A stretch of 64,000 bases of DNA. Source: Haloterrigena gelatinilytica. GTDB lineage: Archaea; Halobacteriota; Halobacteria; Halobacteriales; Natrialbaceae. The notes beneath the pieces are model-generated. The model saw only the letters and a program-made list of their open reading frames with translations, was not told where the DNA came from and made no database searches. The position numbers were made by a program, and so were the translations under genes. Within the stretch, counting starts at the first letter, position 1. Each line of letters begins with the position of its first letter. The stretch lies in assembly GCF_013342145.1 (NCBI RefSeq), contig NZ_JABUQZ010000001.1, positions 1,674,001 through 1,738,000 of the forward strand, read 5' to 3'. Below are positions 26,709 to 36,023 of this stretch, piece after piece.

Positions 26709-27125
26709 CTAACTCAGTCCGCGGTAATTCGTCCGTCGGCAGTAGTGTTTACTAGCGTTTTCGCGGTCGAAAAACGTCGCGTCCATCGCAGCGTGACCAG
26801 ATGGCTCGTGCAGCTGCGCCGACAGGCGCGGCAGCACTCGCCAGACTGCCATCTTGATCCTGTCAAACGCCTTCACTAGCGTCGAGTGATCAGGAAGATC
26901 GGCCTTCAGAAGGCCGATCTCCGCCAGTATTTGTGGCATCTCGCTCAAGAGATCGAGCGCTTCGCGGTGGGATTTCTCCAAGTAAATCCGCAGACAATGC
27001 AGCGAAACGACGGCGTAGTCGACGAATCCGCCGCCCCGCAGGGTGGCGGCGGATTCGCCTCGGCCACCAACAGCACTTTTAGCCAACGTCACGACTTTCC
27101 CGGTGAAGCGGCAGATTTTGGACAT
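26709..27125 (-). pseudogene. Truncated IS5-type transposase
   Basis: 138 codons of an IS5-superfamily transposase common in haloarchaea: SLHCLRIYLEKSHREALDLLSEMP, LPDHSTLVKAFDRIKMAVWRVL and GHAAMDATFFDRENASKHYCRR. The DATFFD element holds the first catalytic Asp. The frame then breaks off at NYR with GLS and a stop, so roughly the C-terminal half with the remaining catalytic residues is gone. No terminal inverted repeats could be paired. It is a dead insertion-sequence remnant marking past mobility. Confidence 0.85.
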
Positions 27126-27264
27126 GAATCATCCGCCGTTTCCCGCTTCAACTCCCTAGTTCTGACGGATCAACTCGACGCTGTCTGGCGATTCACCAGA
27201 GCCGAGAGATACAGATGATCCAGCGACGAGAGGGATTCCATGCTCAATAATCGCGTGGGCTTCT

Positions 27265-27690
27265 CTATCGGGTAACCAAGATGATTCCGATAACTGCGAA
27301 CGCTATCCCGGCACATCTCGTTATCGTAACTTCGTCTCCGAGGATGACCATACCGATGAGAGCCGCGACGACGAAGTACATCGCACCGAGAGTAGAGATG
27401 ATGGTTGTCGACCCTCCGGAAAGACCGATGTACATCGAAATCAGGCCTATTCCGGTGAACAATCCGGCCGTGCCAGCGAGCAGTCCTCCTCTCGCAGTAA
27501 TGGCGAGCGATGCGTCTGAAACGAGGATGTATCCGAGTGCAAGGGGTCCCGCAACGAGATAGGTGATTGCAGCGGCCGTCCTCGGGTCGATCGACTCCGA
27601 CGCAGCGTTGCCCAAGACTACCCAAATTCCCCACGCGACCATCGTAATCGAACCAAAGAACACAGCCGAATCTATTTCAGGGAAACCCAT
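27265..27690 (-). CDS. Single-domain EamA/DMT transporter
   Basis: A 141-residue membrane protein with about five helices and the EamA pattern SITMVAWGIWVVLGNAA at the N-terminus. Usual EamA exporters have two such repeats (~280-300 residues); this has one, so it must dimerise to function, as SMR proteins do. The substrate is unknown. The DNA is AT-richer than average. It lies next to an IS remnant and is isolated. Confidence 0.8.
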   Translation of the reverse strand: MGFPEIDSAVFFGSITMVAWGIWVVLGNAASESIDPRTAAAITYLVAGPLALGYILVSDASLAITARGGLLAGTAGLFTGIGLISMYIGLSGGSTTIISTLGAMYFVVAALIGMVILGDEVTITRCAGIAFAVIGIILVTR

Positions 27691-28292
27691 TATCGTGATT
27701 CGACGTAATGGTCGAATAGCGACGCCCAGAGACGCTCGAAGCGACTGGTATCGAACGGTGGGGTGACCCCGGCGGGGAGAGAGAATTTTGGTTCAGCGTC
27801 GCTGCCTCGGTCATCGGCATGGTATCGCTGTGCCATACATACTGCATACCGACCGTGCCCGCATTGGTCTCTCTCTTAATCGAATAATCCATTTATATCG
27901 GGTCCAGGAGATTCCGGCCGTTCCTGACCGCTTTCGCAGGTCGCTCGGTGGATGCAGTGAGGGCGACGAGGGCAAGCGAAAGGATGAGTATCGCCCAGAG
28001 ACCTCCACGAGAGATCTTCGATGCGCGTTCACCTTCGTTCTGAGTAGTGTACCACCGACTCCGCCGGACCGCTCTCTTATCTTGTCCCCGGTAGTCTCCG
28101 TTTCACTGACCCATAGAACAGCGCCCGACTGCTGAACGCAGGCGCTGTCTGTAGCGTTTCGTTGACGCCGATTCGGAACGGACTGTCAATACTTTTTATA
28201 TCCTCTGTATACAGTAAATCGGTTCTGATAGCTGCTAAAGGCTCCTCCAGACATGCATATTCATATATTAAAGATACCTACCCTAGAGAGTA
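27691..28292. other. Gene-free stretch with promoter-like elements
   Basis: About 600 bases. Open frames here are short and have no protein-like composition. Two A/T-rich promoter candidates lie near the right end: CTTTTTATATCC at 28192-28203 and CATATATTAAAGA at 28262-28274. The latter is correctly placed for a leaderless GTG at 28293. I see nothing else. Confidence 0.5.
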
Positions 28293-28958
28293 GTGACCGA
28301 TATTAAAGCAGTCGTCCGAGTCGAGCACCCTGGTATAGTGCTCACAAAGACAGTCACTCACGATCAGAGTTCGAAAGTCGAATCGGTGTTAGAGGCAGGA
28401 ACTGACCCCACATCTGGGAAATTCTTCTATCGCATACAGTCGTCTGATTTCCGCCAGTTCGAAGACGGATTACGGAATGATCACACCATTGGCAATTTTG
28501 AACGAGTTATTGAAACCAGTGACGAGAGGGCGATCTATAGCTTCGAGTATACAGACGAAGCGAAGATCATCTCACCGATTATTTCGACCGCGAATGGTAT
28601 CATACTCGATATGAAGAACGACGGAAACGGTTGGATTCTAACCGTATGGATGCCCGAGCGGACGAATCTGACCCCTCTATGGGACTATGCAGAAGAGAAC
28701 GACATTGATATCGATTTACTGCGCGTGAACGAATACGCTAGTTTAGGCAATACGGACGCAGGATTGACCGATAGCCAACGAGAGGCACTCCTCGTCGCAC
28801 TCGACATAGGGTATTTCGAAGACCCACGGAACGCAACTCTCAGTGACGTCGCCGCTAATCTGGATATCTCCCAACCCGCAGCCAGTGGTCTCCTTCGGCG
28901 TGGGACCAAACGACTCATCGTTTCTTCCCTGGTGGATGACAGTGAACAGCCAGGTTGA
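28293..28958 (+). CDS. Bat-type HTH regulator
   Basis: A 221-residue protein starting at GTG. Residues ~10-150 resemble the haloarchaeal Bat-like effector region (IYSFEYTDEAKIISPIIST); residues ~155-215 are an HTH-10 domain (LTDSQREALLVALDIGYFEDPRNATLSDVAANLDISQPAASGLLRR). Haloarchaea have many such regulators; this one lacks PAS or GAF sensor domains. A TATA element at 28262-28274 supports the GTG start and a leaderless mRNA. It is alone, in AT-richer DNA. Confidence 0.88.
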   Translation: MTDIKAVVRVEHPGIVLTKTVTHDQSSKVESVLEAGTDPTSGKFFYRIQSSDFRQFEDGLRNDHTIGNFERVIETSDERAIYSFEYTDEAKIISPIISTANGIILDMKNDGNGWILTVWMPERTNLTPLWDYAEENDIDIDLLRVNEYASLGNTDAGLTDSQREALLVALDIGYFEDPRNATLSDVAANLDISQPAASGLLRRGTKRLIVSSLVDDSEQPG

Positions 28959-29190
28959 TCAACGGCTGCTCGGTGCGGTGGCGACGATATCTCCCTGAGG
29001 GCACGATGTGTCTTCGTCAGCGCCCTCGGGTGAGTGCCGTGACCGAAACGCGCCCCGTATTCAGCACGCCGCGAAGAACGGCTATCGAAGTTGGCAGAAT
29101 CGTTGGCGGTCAATATGCACGTCTACGGACCGGATAGTCCAATCCCGTTTCAACCGTCTCTCTGAATAAAAATCGCGCCACCAACGACCG

Positions 29191-29805
29191 CTATGACTCG
29201 AGGTACAGCGAGTCGAGGATGAACTCGCGAATGGCCCGACGCGCTTCTTCGGGCGCGTCCTCGTGCCCGAGCGAGAGCCGCCGTTCTCGCGCCGCGTGAA
29301 TGCTGTCGGTGATGTGCTGTCCCATCAGTTCCGCGTCCACCTCCCGGAACACGCCCTGTTCGATGCCGTCTTCGATGACCGTTACGATACTCCCGCGGAG
29401 CCGGGCGTAGTGCTCGTTGAACAGTTCTCGGTGTTCCTCGTCGTTCTGCGCGTGGGCGTACAGTTCGTGGTACACCTTCATTCGGTCCCAGTGGGTGAAG
29501 TCGTCGAACTCCGGCCCGAACAGACAGCGGTCGATCCGCGTCTCGAGTTCCGACCGCGGGTCCGTGTCGGCGTCGACCTCGACGCTCCCCTCGTACTGGT
29601 CGATGACGTACTCGAGAAACGACGACAGGAGGTCGTACTTCCCGTCGTAGTGGTAGTGGATCACCTGCCGGGAGAGGTCCATCTCCTCGCCGATATCGCG
29701 GACTCGCAGGTCCGAGTAGCCGTGCTCGCTCAGCGCCCGAAAGGTGGCCTCCATGATCACGTCCCGCGTGTCCCGGGGCTCGACCTGCCCGTCCGAATCG
29801 CTCAT
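29191..29805 (-). CDS. TetR/AcrR-family regulator
   Basis: A 204-residue protein from the ATG at 29805. The N-terminal HTH reads RDVIMEATFRALSEHGYSDLRVRDIGEEMDLSRQVIHYHYDGKYDLLSSFL (about residues 14-64), a clear TetR domain. The C-terminal helices form the ligand-binding and dimer part. The frame is open further upstream, but a TATA element near 29829-29838 (read on the minus strand) fits a near-leaderless start at 29805. It diverges from purL; a regulatory link is possible but unproven. Confidence 0.92.
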   Translation of the reverse strand: MSDSDGQVEPRDTRDVIMEATFRALSEHGYSDLRVRDIGEEMDLSRQVIHYHYDGKYDLLSSFLEYVIDQYEGSVEVDADTDPRSELETRIDRCLFGPEFDDFTHWDRMKVYHELYAHAQNDEEHRELFNEHYARLRGSIVTVIEDGIEQGVFREVDAELMGQHITDSIHAARERRLSLGHEDAPEEARRAIREFILDSLYLES

Positions 29806-29942
29806 GTCGTCAATCGTAGCGAGGGAGCCATAAATTGGTTTCTCCATCCGCGAGCGGCGCGATTCGTCGGCTCGCGGCGATTCGACGCTCGTCGGTCGCT
29901 CGGCCTCAGTCACCGTCGCGGTCGAATTGATGCACAAACGTG

Positions 29943-29952
29943 TATATAGAAA
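29943..29952 (+). promoter_or_regulatory. TATA element of purL
   Basis: GTATATAGAA lies 35-44 bases before the purL ATG at 29987, predicting a transcript start near 29975 and a leader of about 12 bases. Confidence 0.55.
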
Positions 29953-29986
29953 CCCCTTTACTCCCCGACTTCCACCACTGACGTGA

Positions 29987-32161
29987 ATGAGTCTTGCCGA
30001 TTCGGACCGCGAACTCGTCGTCGAGGAACTGGACCGGGACCCCACCCCGGCCGAGGCGGCGCTGTTCGAGAACCTCTGGAGCGAACACTGCGCGTACCGC
30101 TCCTCGAGACCGCTGCTCTCGGCCTTCGATAGCGAGGGCGAGCAGGTCGTCATCGGACCGGGCGACGACGCGGCGGTCGTCGCGCTGCCGGGAAGCGAGG
30201 ACGGGGACGATAGCACGTACATCACGATGGGTATCGAGAGCCACAACCACCCCTCCTACGTCGACCCGTTCGACGGCGCCGCGACCGGCGTCGGCGGGAT
30301 CGTCCGGGACACGCTCTCGATGGGCGCCTACCCGATCGCGCTGGCGGACTCGCTGTACTTCGGCGAGTTCGACGACGAGCACTCGAAGTACCTCCTCGAG
30401 GGTGTCGTCGAGGGGATCAGCCACTACGGGAACTGCATCGGCGTCCCCACGGTCGCGGGCAGCGTCGACTTCCACCCCGACTACGAGGGCAACCCCCTCG
30501 TGAACGTCGCCTGCGTCGGCCTCACGAACGAGGAGCGACTCGTCACCGCCGAAGCGCAGGAGCCGGGCAACAAACTCGTCCTCGTCGGCAACGGCACCGG
30601 CCGCGACGGCCTCGGCGGCGCCTCCTTCGCCAGCGAGGACCTCGCGGAGGACGCCGAGACCGAGGACCGACCCGCCGTGCAGGTCGGCGACCCCTACACC
30701 GAGAAGCTGCTCATCGAGGCCAACGAGCAACTCGTCGACGAGGGGCTGATCGAATCGGCCCGCGACCTCGGCGCCGCCGGCCTCGGCGGGGCCTCGAGCG
30801 AACTCGTCGCCAAGGGCGGCCTCGGCGCGGAGATCGAACTCGAGCGGGTCCACCAGCGCGAACCGAACATGAACGCCCTCGAGATCCTGCTCGCCGAGTC
30901 CCAGGAGCGGATGTGCTACGAGGTCGAGCCGGAGAACGTCGACCGCGTGCGCGAAATCGCCGAGCGGTTCGATCTCGGCTGCTCCGTGATCGGCGAGGTC
31001 ACCGACGGCAACTACACCTGCACGTTCGAGGGCGAGACCGTCGTCGACGTCGACGCCCACTTCCTCGGCGAGGGCGCGCCGATGAACGACCTCCCCAGCG
31101 AGGAGCCCGAACGGCCCGAGACCGACCTCCCCGAGGTCGACCTCGAGGAGGCCTTCGACGCCGTCGTCTCGAGTCCGAACACGGCCTCGAAGCGGTGGGT
31201 TTACCGGCAGTACGACCACGAGGTCGGCGTCCGCACGAGCGTCGGACCGGGCGACGACGCGGCCGTTATCGCGATTCGAGAGGCCGAGCAAGGGCTCGCG
31301 ATCTCGTCGGGCGCCGCGCCGAACTGGACCGACGCCGCCCCCTACGAGGGCGCCCGCGCGGTGGCCCTCGAGAACGCGACGAACGTCGCGGCCAAGGGCG
31401 CGACGCCGCTGGCCGCCGTCGACTGCCTGAACGGCGGCAACCCCGAGAAGCCCGACGTCTACGGCGGCTTCACGGGTATCGTCGACGGCCTCGCGGAGAT
31501 GTGCGGGACGCTGTCGGCGCCGGTCGTCGGCGGGAACGTCTCGCTGTACAACGACTCCGTGGCGGGGCCGATCCCGCCGACGCCGACGCTCGCGATGGTC
31601 GGCACCAAGGACGGCTACGACGCGCCGCCGCTGTCGGTCACGGCCGACGCTGACGACGGTGCGACTCTCCTGCTCGTCGGCGACCTCGGCCTCGAGGGCG
31701 AGGCCCGACTGGGCGGCTCCGAGTACCTCGCGCAGTTCGACGGCAGCGATCGGTTCCCCGCGCTCCCGGACGACCCCGCGGCCCTGATCGAGACGCTCGC
31801 CGACGTGGCCGACGACGACGCCACTCGCGCGGTCCACGACGTCAGCCACGGCGGGCTGGCGGTCGCCCTCGCGGAGATGGTCAGCGACGGCGCCGGCCTC
31901 GAGGTCTCGCTCCCCGTCCCCGAATCGGCCGACGAGACGGCCGCGGCGGCGCTGTTCCACGAACAGCCCGGGCGCGCCCTGATCCAGACCACCTCGCCCG
32001 ACGCGGTCCGCGAGGCGTTCGACGGCGTCGCGCCGGTCGTCGAACTCGGCTCGGCGACCGACGACGGCCGCCTCGAGGTGACGGTCGGCGACCGAACGAT
32101 CGCGACCGACGCGGCCGCGATCCGCGAGCGACGCGAGACGATCGAGCGCGAACTCGAGTAA
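29987..32161 (+). CDS. purL: Phosphoribosylformylglycinamidine synthase subunit PurL
   Basis: A 724-residue small-type PurL, the size found in archaea and Gram-positives where PurS and PurQ are separate. It converts FGAR to FGAM using ATP and ammonia from PurQ in purine synthesis. Visible elements: [16 protein letters not shown] near residue 30, [22 protein letters not shown] near 85 and the second glycine-rich half with [14 protein letters not shown] near 615. purS and purQ are not in the window. It diverges from the TetR gene. Confidence 0.98.
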   Translation: MSLADSDRELVVEELDRDPTPAEAALFENLWSEHCAYRSSRPLLSAFDSEGEQVVIGPGDDAAVVALPGSEDGDDSTYITMGIESHNHPSYVDPFDGAATGVGGIVRDTLSMGAYPIALADSLYFGEFDDEHSKYLLEGVVEGISHYGNCIGVPTVAGSVDFHPDYEGNPLVNVACVGLTNEERLVTAEAQEPGNKLVLVGNGTGRDGLGGASFASEDLAEDAETEDRPAVQVGDPYTEKLLIEANEQLVDEGLIESARDLGAAGLGGASSELVAKGGLGAEIELERVHQREPNMNALEILLAESQERMCYEVEPENVDRVREIAERFDLGCSVIGEVTDGNYTCTFEGETVVDVDAHFLGEGAPMNDLPSEEPERPETDLPEVDLEEAFDAVVSSPNTASKRWVYRQYDHEVGVRTSVGPGDDAAVIAIREAEQGLAISSGAAPNWTDAAPYEGARAVALENATNVAAKGATPLAAVDCLNGGNPEKPDVYGGFTGIVDGLAEMCGTLSAPVVGGNVSLYNDSVAGPIPPTPTLAMVGTKDGYDAPPLSVTADADDGATLLLVGDLGLEGEARLGGSEYLAQFDGSDRFPALPDDPAALIETLADVADDDATRAVHDVSHGGLAVALAEMVSDGAGLEVSLPVPESADETAAAALFHEQPGRALIQTTSPDAVREAFDGVAPVVELGSATDDGRLEVTVGDRTIATDAAAIRERRETIERELE

Positions 32162-32284
32162 GCGGGTCGTCTCGAGCGAACCCGTCGGGTCCGATCGGAA
32201 GTCGCTCCGTTCCTGCGGTCTGCCGGTATCTTGATATACTCCCGGTACAATTGCTTCCACGAATCGCTACTGGAGGACCCGTCA

Positions 32285-32878
32285 ATGGCCACTGATACCC
32301 CGTCCGTCCTGATCGTCGAAGACGAGCCCGATCTCGCGAACCTCTACGCCGCGTGGCTCGGCGACACCTGCGACCTCGAGACGGCCTACGACGGCGAGAC
32401 CGCGCTCGACGCCATCGACGAGACGGTCGACATCGTCCTCCTCGACCGGCGGATGCCGGGGCTGTCCGGCGATACGATCCTCACGACGATCCGCGACCGC
32501 GGGCTCGACTGTCGGGTCGCGATGGTCACGGCCGTCGAACCGGACTTCGACATCATCGAGATGGGCTTCGACGATTACCTGGTCAAACCCGTCTCGAAGG
32601 ACGAACTCCGGCGGATCGTCGATCAGCTCACCCTCCGCGCGAGCTACGACGAACAACTACAGGAGTTCTTCGCGCTCGCCTCGAAGAAGGCGCTGTTGGA
32701 CGCCCAGAAGACCGACGCCGAGCTCAAATCCAGCCAGGAGTACGCGCGGCTCCGGGATCGACTCGCGGTGCTTCGCGTCCAGGTCAACGACACGATGGAG
32801 GAACTGCTCGAGCAGAACGGGTATCGGCAGCTCTGTCAGGACATCACGCGGGATTCGATCCTCCAAGAATCGGGCTGA
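32285..32878 (+). CDS. HalX-domain response regulator
   Basis: A 197-residue protein from the ATG at 32285, with a TATA element TTGATATAC near 32230. Residues 1-125 are a CheY-like receiver: acidic pair Glu12-Asp13, phospho-acceptor Asp54 (VLLDRRMPG), Lys in YLVKPVSKDEL. Residues ~130-197 are the helical HalX domain (LQEFFALASKKALLDAQKTDAEL), typical of haloarchaea. HalX is not a DNA-binding fold I can name, and output is unknown. It converges with a sensor-kinase gene 27 bases away. Confidence 0.93.
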   Translation: MATDTPSVLIVEDEPDLANLYAAWLGDTCDLETAYDGETALDAIDETVDIVLLDRRMPGLSGDTILTTIRDRGLDCRVAMVTAVEPDFDIIEMGFDDYLVKPVSKDELRRIVDQLTLRASYDEQLQEFFALASKKALLDAQKTDAELKSSQEYARLRDRLAVLRVQVNDTMEELLEQNGYRQLCQDITRDSILQESG

Positions 32879-32904
32879 GTACCCGTCTTCGGGAGTCGGA
32901 CCGA

Positions 32905-34803
32905 TCAGCCGTCGCGCTCGAGGGTCGTTACGTCCCGCACCTCGAGTCGCGTGCCGCCGTTCTCGCCGTTGTCGACCGACAGCTCCCAGTCGTGAGCTTC
33001 GGCGATCGCCCGGACGAGGGCCAGCCCCAGCCCGTCGGTCGCGACCTCGTCGTCGGGATCGGTCGTCGGATCGAGGACCCGCTCGTGAGCGGCCGGCGGG
33101 ATCTCGGCGGCGTCGTCGAGCAGGAAGAAACCGCGGGAGCGCTCCCCGTTCTCGAAGCCGACGAGCCCCACCTGGATCGTCACCTCGCTGTCGGCGCGGG
33201 CCGCGGCGTCGTCGAACGCCGTCTCGAGGAGGTGGACGAACCGGTCGGCGTCGGCCCGCAGCGTCGCCGGCTCCTCGATGACGACGGAATCGTAATCGAG
33301 TCGGGAGCGCTCCAGCGCCTCGTCGATCGCCGACTCGAGGGAAATCCGGCTGCGGGTGCCGACGGTCGAGGCGTTGCGGGCGAACTCGCGAATGTCGTCG
33401 ACGAGCCCCTCGGCCCGGTCGAGCGTCGCTTCGACGGAGTTCTCCGCGAGCGGGAACTCCCACTCCTCGTGAGTCTCACCGCCGTCGCCGCCCGCGCCGG
33501 CGCCGTCGCTCTCGAGGGCGTCGGCGACGGCCGATAGCTGGGCTTTCAGATCGCTCGAGAGGACGTTCGCGACCGACTCGAGGCGTTCGGTCTGGCGCTC
33601 GAGTTCGGCGGTCCGCTCCCGGAGGACCTGCTCCCGGTCGGCCCGGTCGAGGGCCGCCCGAGTGTTCTCGACGAGCGTCGAGATGAGGTCGACGTCGGTC
33701 TCGTCGAACCGGTGGGACTCGAGCGACCCGGTCATGAGGACGCCGTGGGTGCCGATCGGCGCGATGATCTCCGACCGGATCGGCGTGTCGGGGTTGTAAA
33801 TGTCCTCGACCTCCCGGAGGTCGTCGAACCGCTCGACGTCGCCGGACTCGAAGACGTCCCAGACGAGCCCCTCGCCCGGGTTGAATCGGGGGAGACCGCC
33901 GAACTCGTCGTGGGCCCCTGCGGTCCCGGCGACGGGTTCGAGATAGCCCTTCTCCTCCTCTAACAGCCAGACGCCGCTGATCGGCAGTTCGAGCAGGTCG
34001 CTCCCGGAGTGAACCGCGATCGCGCAGATCTCTTCGGGATCGTCGGACTCGAGCAGCCAGCGGGTCACCTCGTGAAGCGACGTGACGACGCGCTCGTACT
34101 CGCGGCGGTCGGTGACGTCGCGGATCACGGCGGCGACGGTCGCGACGTCGTCTTCGATCGGGACGAAGCGGAACTCGCCGATCCGATCGACGCCGTCGGC
34201 GTCGGTAAACGGCACCTCGACGGTCCGCTCGACCGCGCTGCCGATGTCGATATCGGTGATCGCCCGACCGATCTCGACGGCGTCCTCGGCGGCGATCCCC
34301 GCGCGGTCGATGAGTCGTTCGACGTGTTCGCCGACGAGTTCCGACCGGTCGATGCCGAAGGCCGTCTCGGTGGCGTCGTTGACGGTGACGATCTCTCGAG
34401 TCCGATCGAGGGTGACGACGGCGTCGTTGACGGCCTCGACGACGGCGGCGTGTTGGGCCAGCGTGGTCTCCTGGACTTTCCGGTCGGTGACGTCGCGCAT
34501 GTAGACCGAGAGGCCGCTCTCGGAGGGGTAGGCCCGCGCCTCGAACCAGGTCTCGAGTTGCGCGTGGTAGATCTCGAAGGAGACGGGGACCTGTTCGTCC
34601 ATCGCGCGGTGGAAGCCGTCGGGGAACTGCGTCTCGACGGTCTGGGGGAACTCGTCCCACATGACCCGCCCGATCAGCTCCTCGCGGGAGCGTTTCAGCA
34701 GCGTCTCGGCGCGCTCGTTTACGTACGTGAAGCGAAAGTCCGTATCGAGCGCGAAGAAGGCGTCGGTGACCCGATCGACGATCGGCACGGATGGCAGCGT
34801 CAC
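32905..34803 (-). CDS. PAS-PAS-GAF sensor kinase-like protein with degenerate kinase core
   Basis: A 632-residue soluble sensor starting at GTG. PAS 1 covers ~8-110, PAS 2 ~115-232, a GAF domain ~240-385, a coiled coil ~385-410, then a dimerisation/ATPase core. The normal His of the H-box is absent: where SHDL(R) is expected, the protein has SSDLK (416-420) with Ser417 in the His position. The N-box also lacks its Asn (FDDAAARA near 530), though the glycine box (DGLGLALV, 590-597) is kept. It thus probably senses without autophosphorylating. It faces the HalX regulator. Confidence 0.88.
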   Translation of the reverse strand: MTLPSVPIVDRVTDAFFALDTDFRFTYVNERAETLLKRSREELIGRVMWDEFPQTVETQFPDGFHRAMDEQVPVSFEIYHAQLETWFEARAYPSESGLSVYMRDVTDRKVQETTLAQHAAVVEAVNDAVVTLDRTREIVTVNDATETAFGIDRSELVGEHVERLIDRAGIAAEDAVEIGRAITDIDIGSAVERTVEVPFTDADGVDRIGEFRFVPIEDDVATVAAVIRDVTDRREYERVVTSLHEVTRWLLESDDPEEICAIAVHSGSDLLELPISGVWLLEEEKGYLEPVAGTAGAHDEFGGLPRFNPGEGLVWDVFESGDVERFDDLREVEDIYNPDTPIRSEIIAPIGTHGVLMTGSLESHRFDETDVDLISTLVENTRAALDRADREQVLRERTAELERQTERLESVANVLSSDLKAQLSAVADALESDGAGAGGDGGETHEEWEFPLAENSVEATLDRAEGLVDDIREFARNASTVGTRSRISLESAIDEALERSRLDYDSVVIEEPATLRADADRFVHLLETAFDDAAARADSEVTIQVGLVGFENGERSRGFFLLDDAAEIPPAAHERVLDPTTDPDDEVATDGLGLALVRAIAEAHDWELSVDNGENGGTRLEVRDVTTLERDG

Positions 34804-34955
34804 GACTGTTCACCCCCGTTCCCGGTCGGTGACGGCGCGACGATACCCCCCTCAGCGAGCCGATCGGCCCGCACCCTCGTTGCGATCATCGACAGCCAGT
34901 TGTTCCCTTCCTTTGCGGACCGCGTATTTCAGTGTCGTGGCCGACCAACGGCACG

Positions 34956-35960
34956 TCACTCCCGCTCGTACAGCGAAACGGTCGTTCCGAGGCCGCGCTC
35001 GACGGCTCGGTCGAAGACGAATTCGGCGGTAGCGGCGTCGAGGACCGCCGTCCCGACGCTCTCGAGGACGACGATCTCCGCCGTCGACTCGCGACCGTCA
35101 TCGGCGCCGGCCAGCACGTCCCCGAACGGGCGGACCTCGAGGCCCTCGCGTCCGCGCAGGTCGCCCGTTTCGCGGGCTTCGTCGGGAACGTCGGCGAAGA
35201 CGCGAGCCGCGCGGGCGATCGTCTCGTCGTCCAGTTCGCGCATCTCGGGCGTATAGGCGCCCACGGCGATCACGAGCGCTCCGTCGGCGAGGGCTTCGCC
35301 CGGGAAGACCGGCGCGGTACTCGTCGTCGCCGTGACGACGACGTCGGCGTCCGTCACGGCCTCCCGCGGGCTCTCGACCGGCGTCGCCGGGACGCCCAGT
35401 TCCGCCTCGAGGTCCCGTGCGCAGTCGACCCGGGAGTCGCTCGGCGAGGTGACCCGGATCGACTCGATCCGGTCGACGCCGACCGCGGCGGCGATGGCTC
35501 GGATCTGCCAGCGGGCCTGCGTGCCGGCGCCGACGACGGCCACCTCGAGCGGGCCGTCGACGGCGAGTTCGCGGGCGGCCAGTCCACCGATACAGCCCGT
35601 CCGGGCGCTGGTGACCCGCGTTCCGGCGAGATAGCCGACCGACTGGCCGGTCTCGGCGTCGATCACCTCGATCTGCGCGGTGACCGTCGGGAGCCCGCGC
35701 TCGGGGTTGTCCTCGACGACGGTCGCGAGCTTCGTCGCGGCGTAGTCGGCGCCGTGGACGTACGCCGGCATGCAGAGGCCGGTTCCGGCGGGGTCGTCCG
35801 GGGCGTCCGGGTCGAGCCCCGTTCCGATCGGGTAGTGGGGTCGCTCGGGCCGCTCGACGTCGCCCGCGCGTTGCTTCTCGAAGGCGTCGGCCACGACCGG
35901 CAGCAGTTCCTCGAGGTCGAGGACCGACGCGACGTCGCCGTCCGACAGCACGCGAACCAT
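34956..35960 (-). CDS. Ornithine cyclodeaminase/mu-crystallin family protein
   Basis: A 334-residue NAD(P)-binding enzyme. The N-terminal part begins MVRVLSDGDVASVLDLEELLPVVADAF; Rossmann motif VAVVGAGTQARWQIRAIA lies near residues 140-157. Lys near residue 77 (ATKLATVVEDNPERGLPTV) and TSARTG are family active-site elements. Members include ornithine cyclodeaminase and archaeal alanine dehydrogenase; sequence alone does not decide. It is preceded by a 63-base gap from the Eis-like gene and may share its transcript. Confidence 0.9.
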   Translation of the reverse strand: MVRVLSDGDVASVLDLEELLPVVADAFEKQRAGDVERPERPHYPIGTGLDPDAPDDPAGTGLCMPAYVHGADYAATKLATVVEDNPERGLPTVTAQIEVIDAETGQSVGYLAGTRVTSARTGCIGGLAARELAVDGPLEVAVVGAGTQARWQIRAIAAAVGVDRIESIRVTSPSDSRVDCARDLEAELGVPATPVESPREAVTDADVVVTATTSTAPVFPGEALADGALVIAVGAYTPEMRELDDETIARAARVFADVPDEARETGDLRGREGLEVRPFGDVLAGADDGRESTAEIVVLESVGTAVLDAATAEFVFDRAVERGLGTTVSLYERE

Positions 35961-36023
35961 AGTCGAGCATCGGCGCTCGAGTACTTCAGTGTGGACGCGA
36001 CGGCGGCTGGCGGCAGTCCCCGT

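Noticed and set aside
29906-32260. A 784-codon minus-strand frame opposite purL
   Set aside because: Arg/Asp/Val-rich antisense shadow of a high-GC gene; purL on the plus strand matches its family fully.
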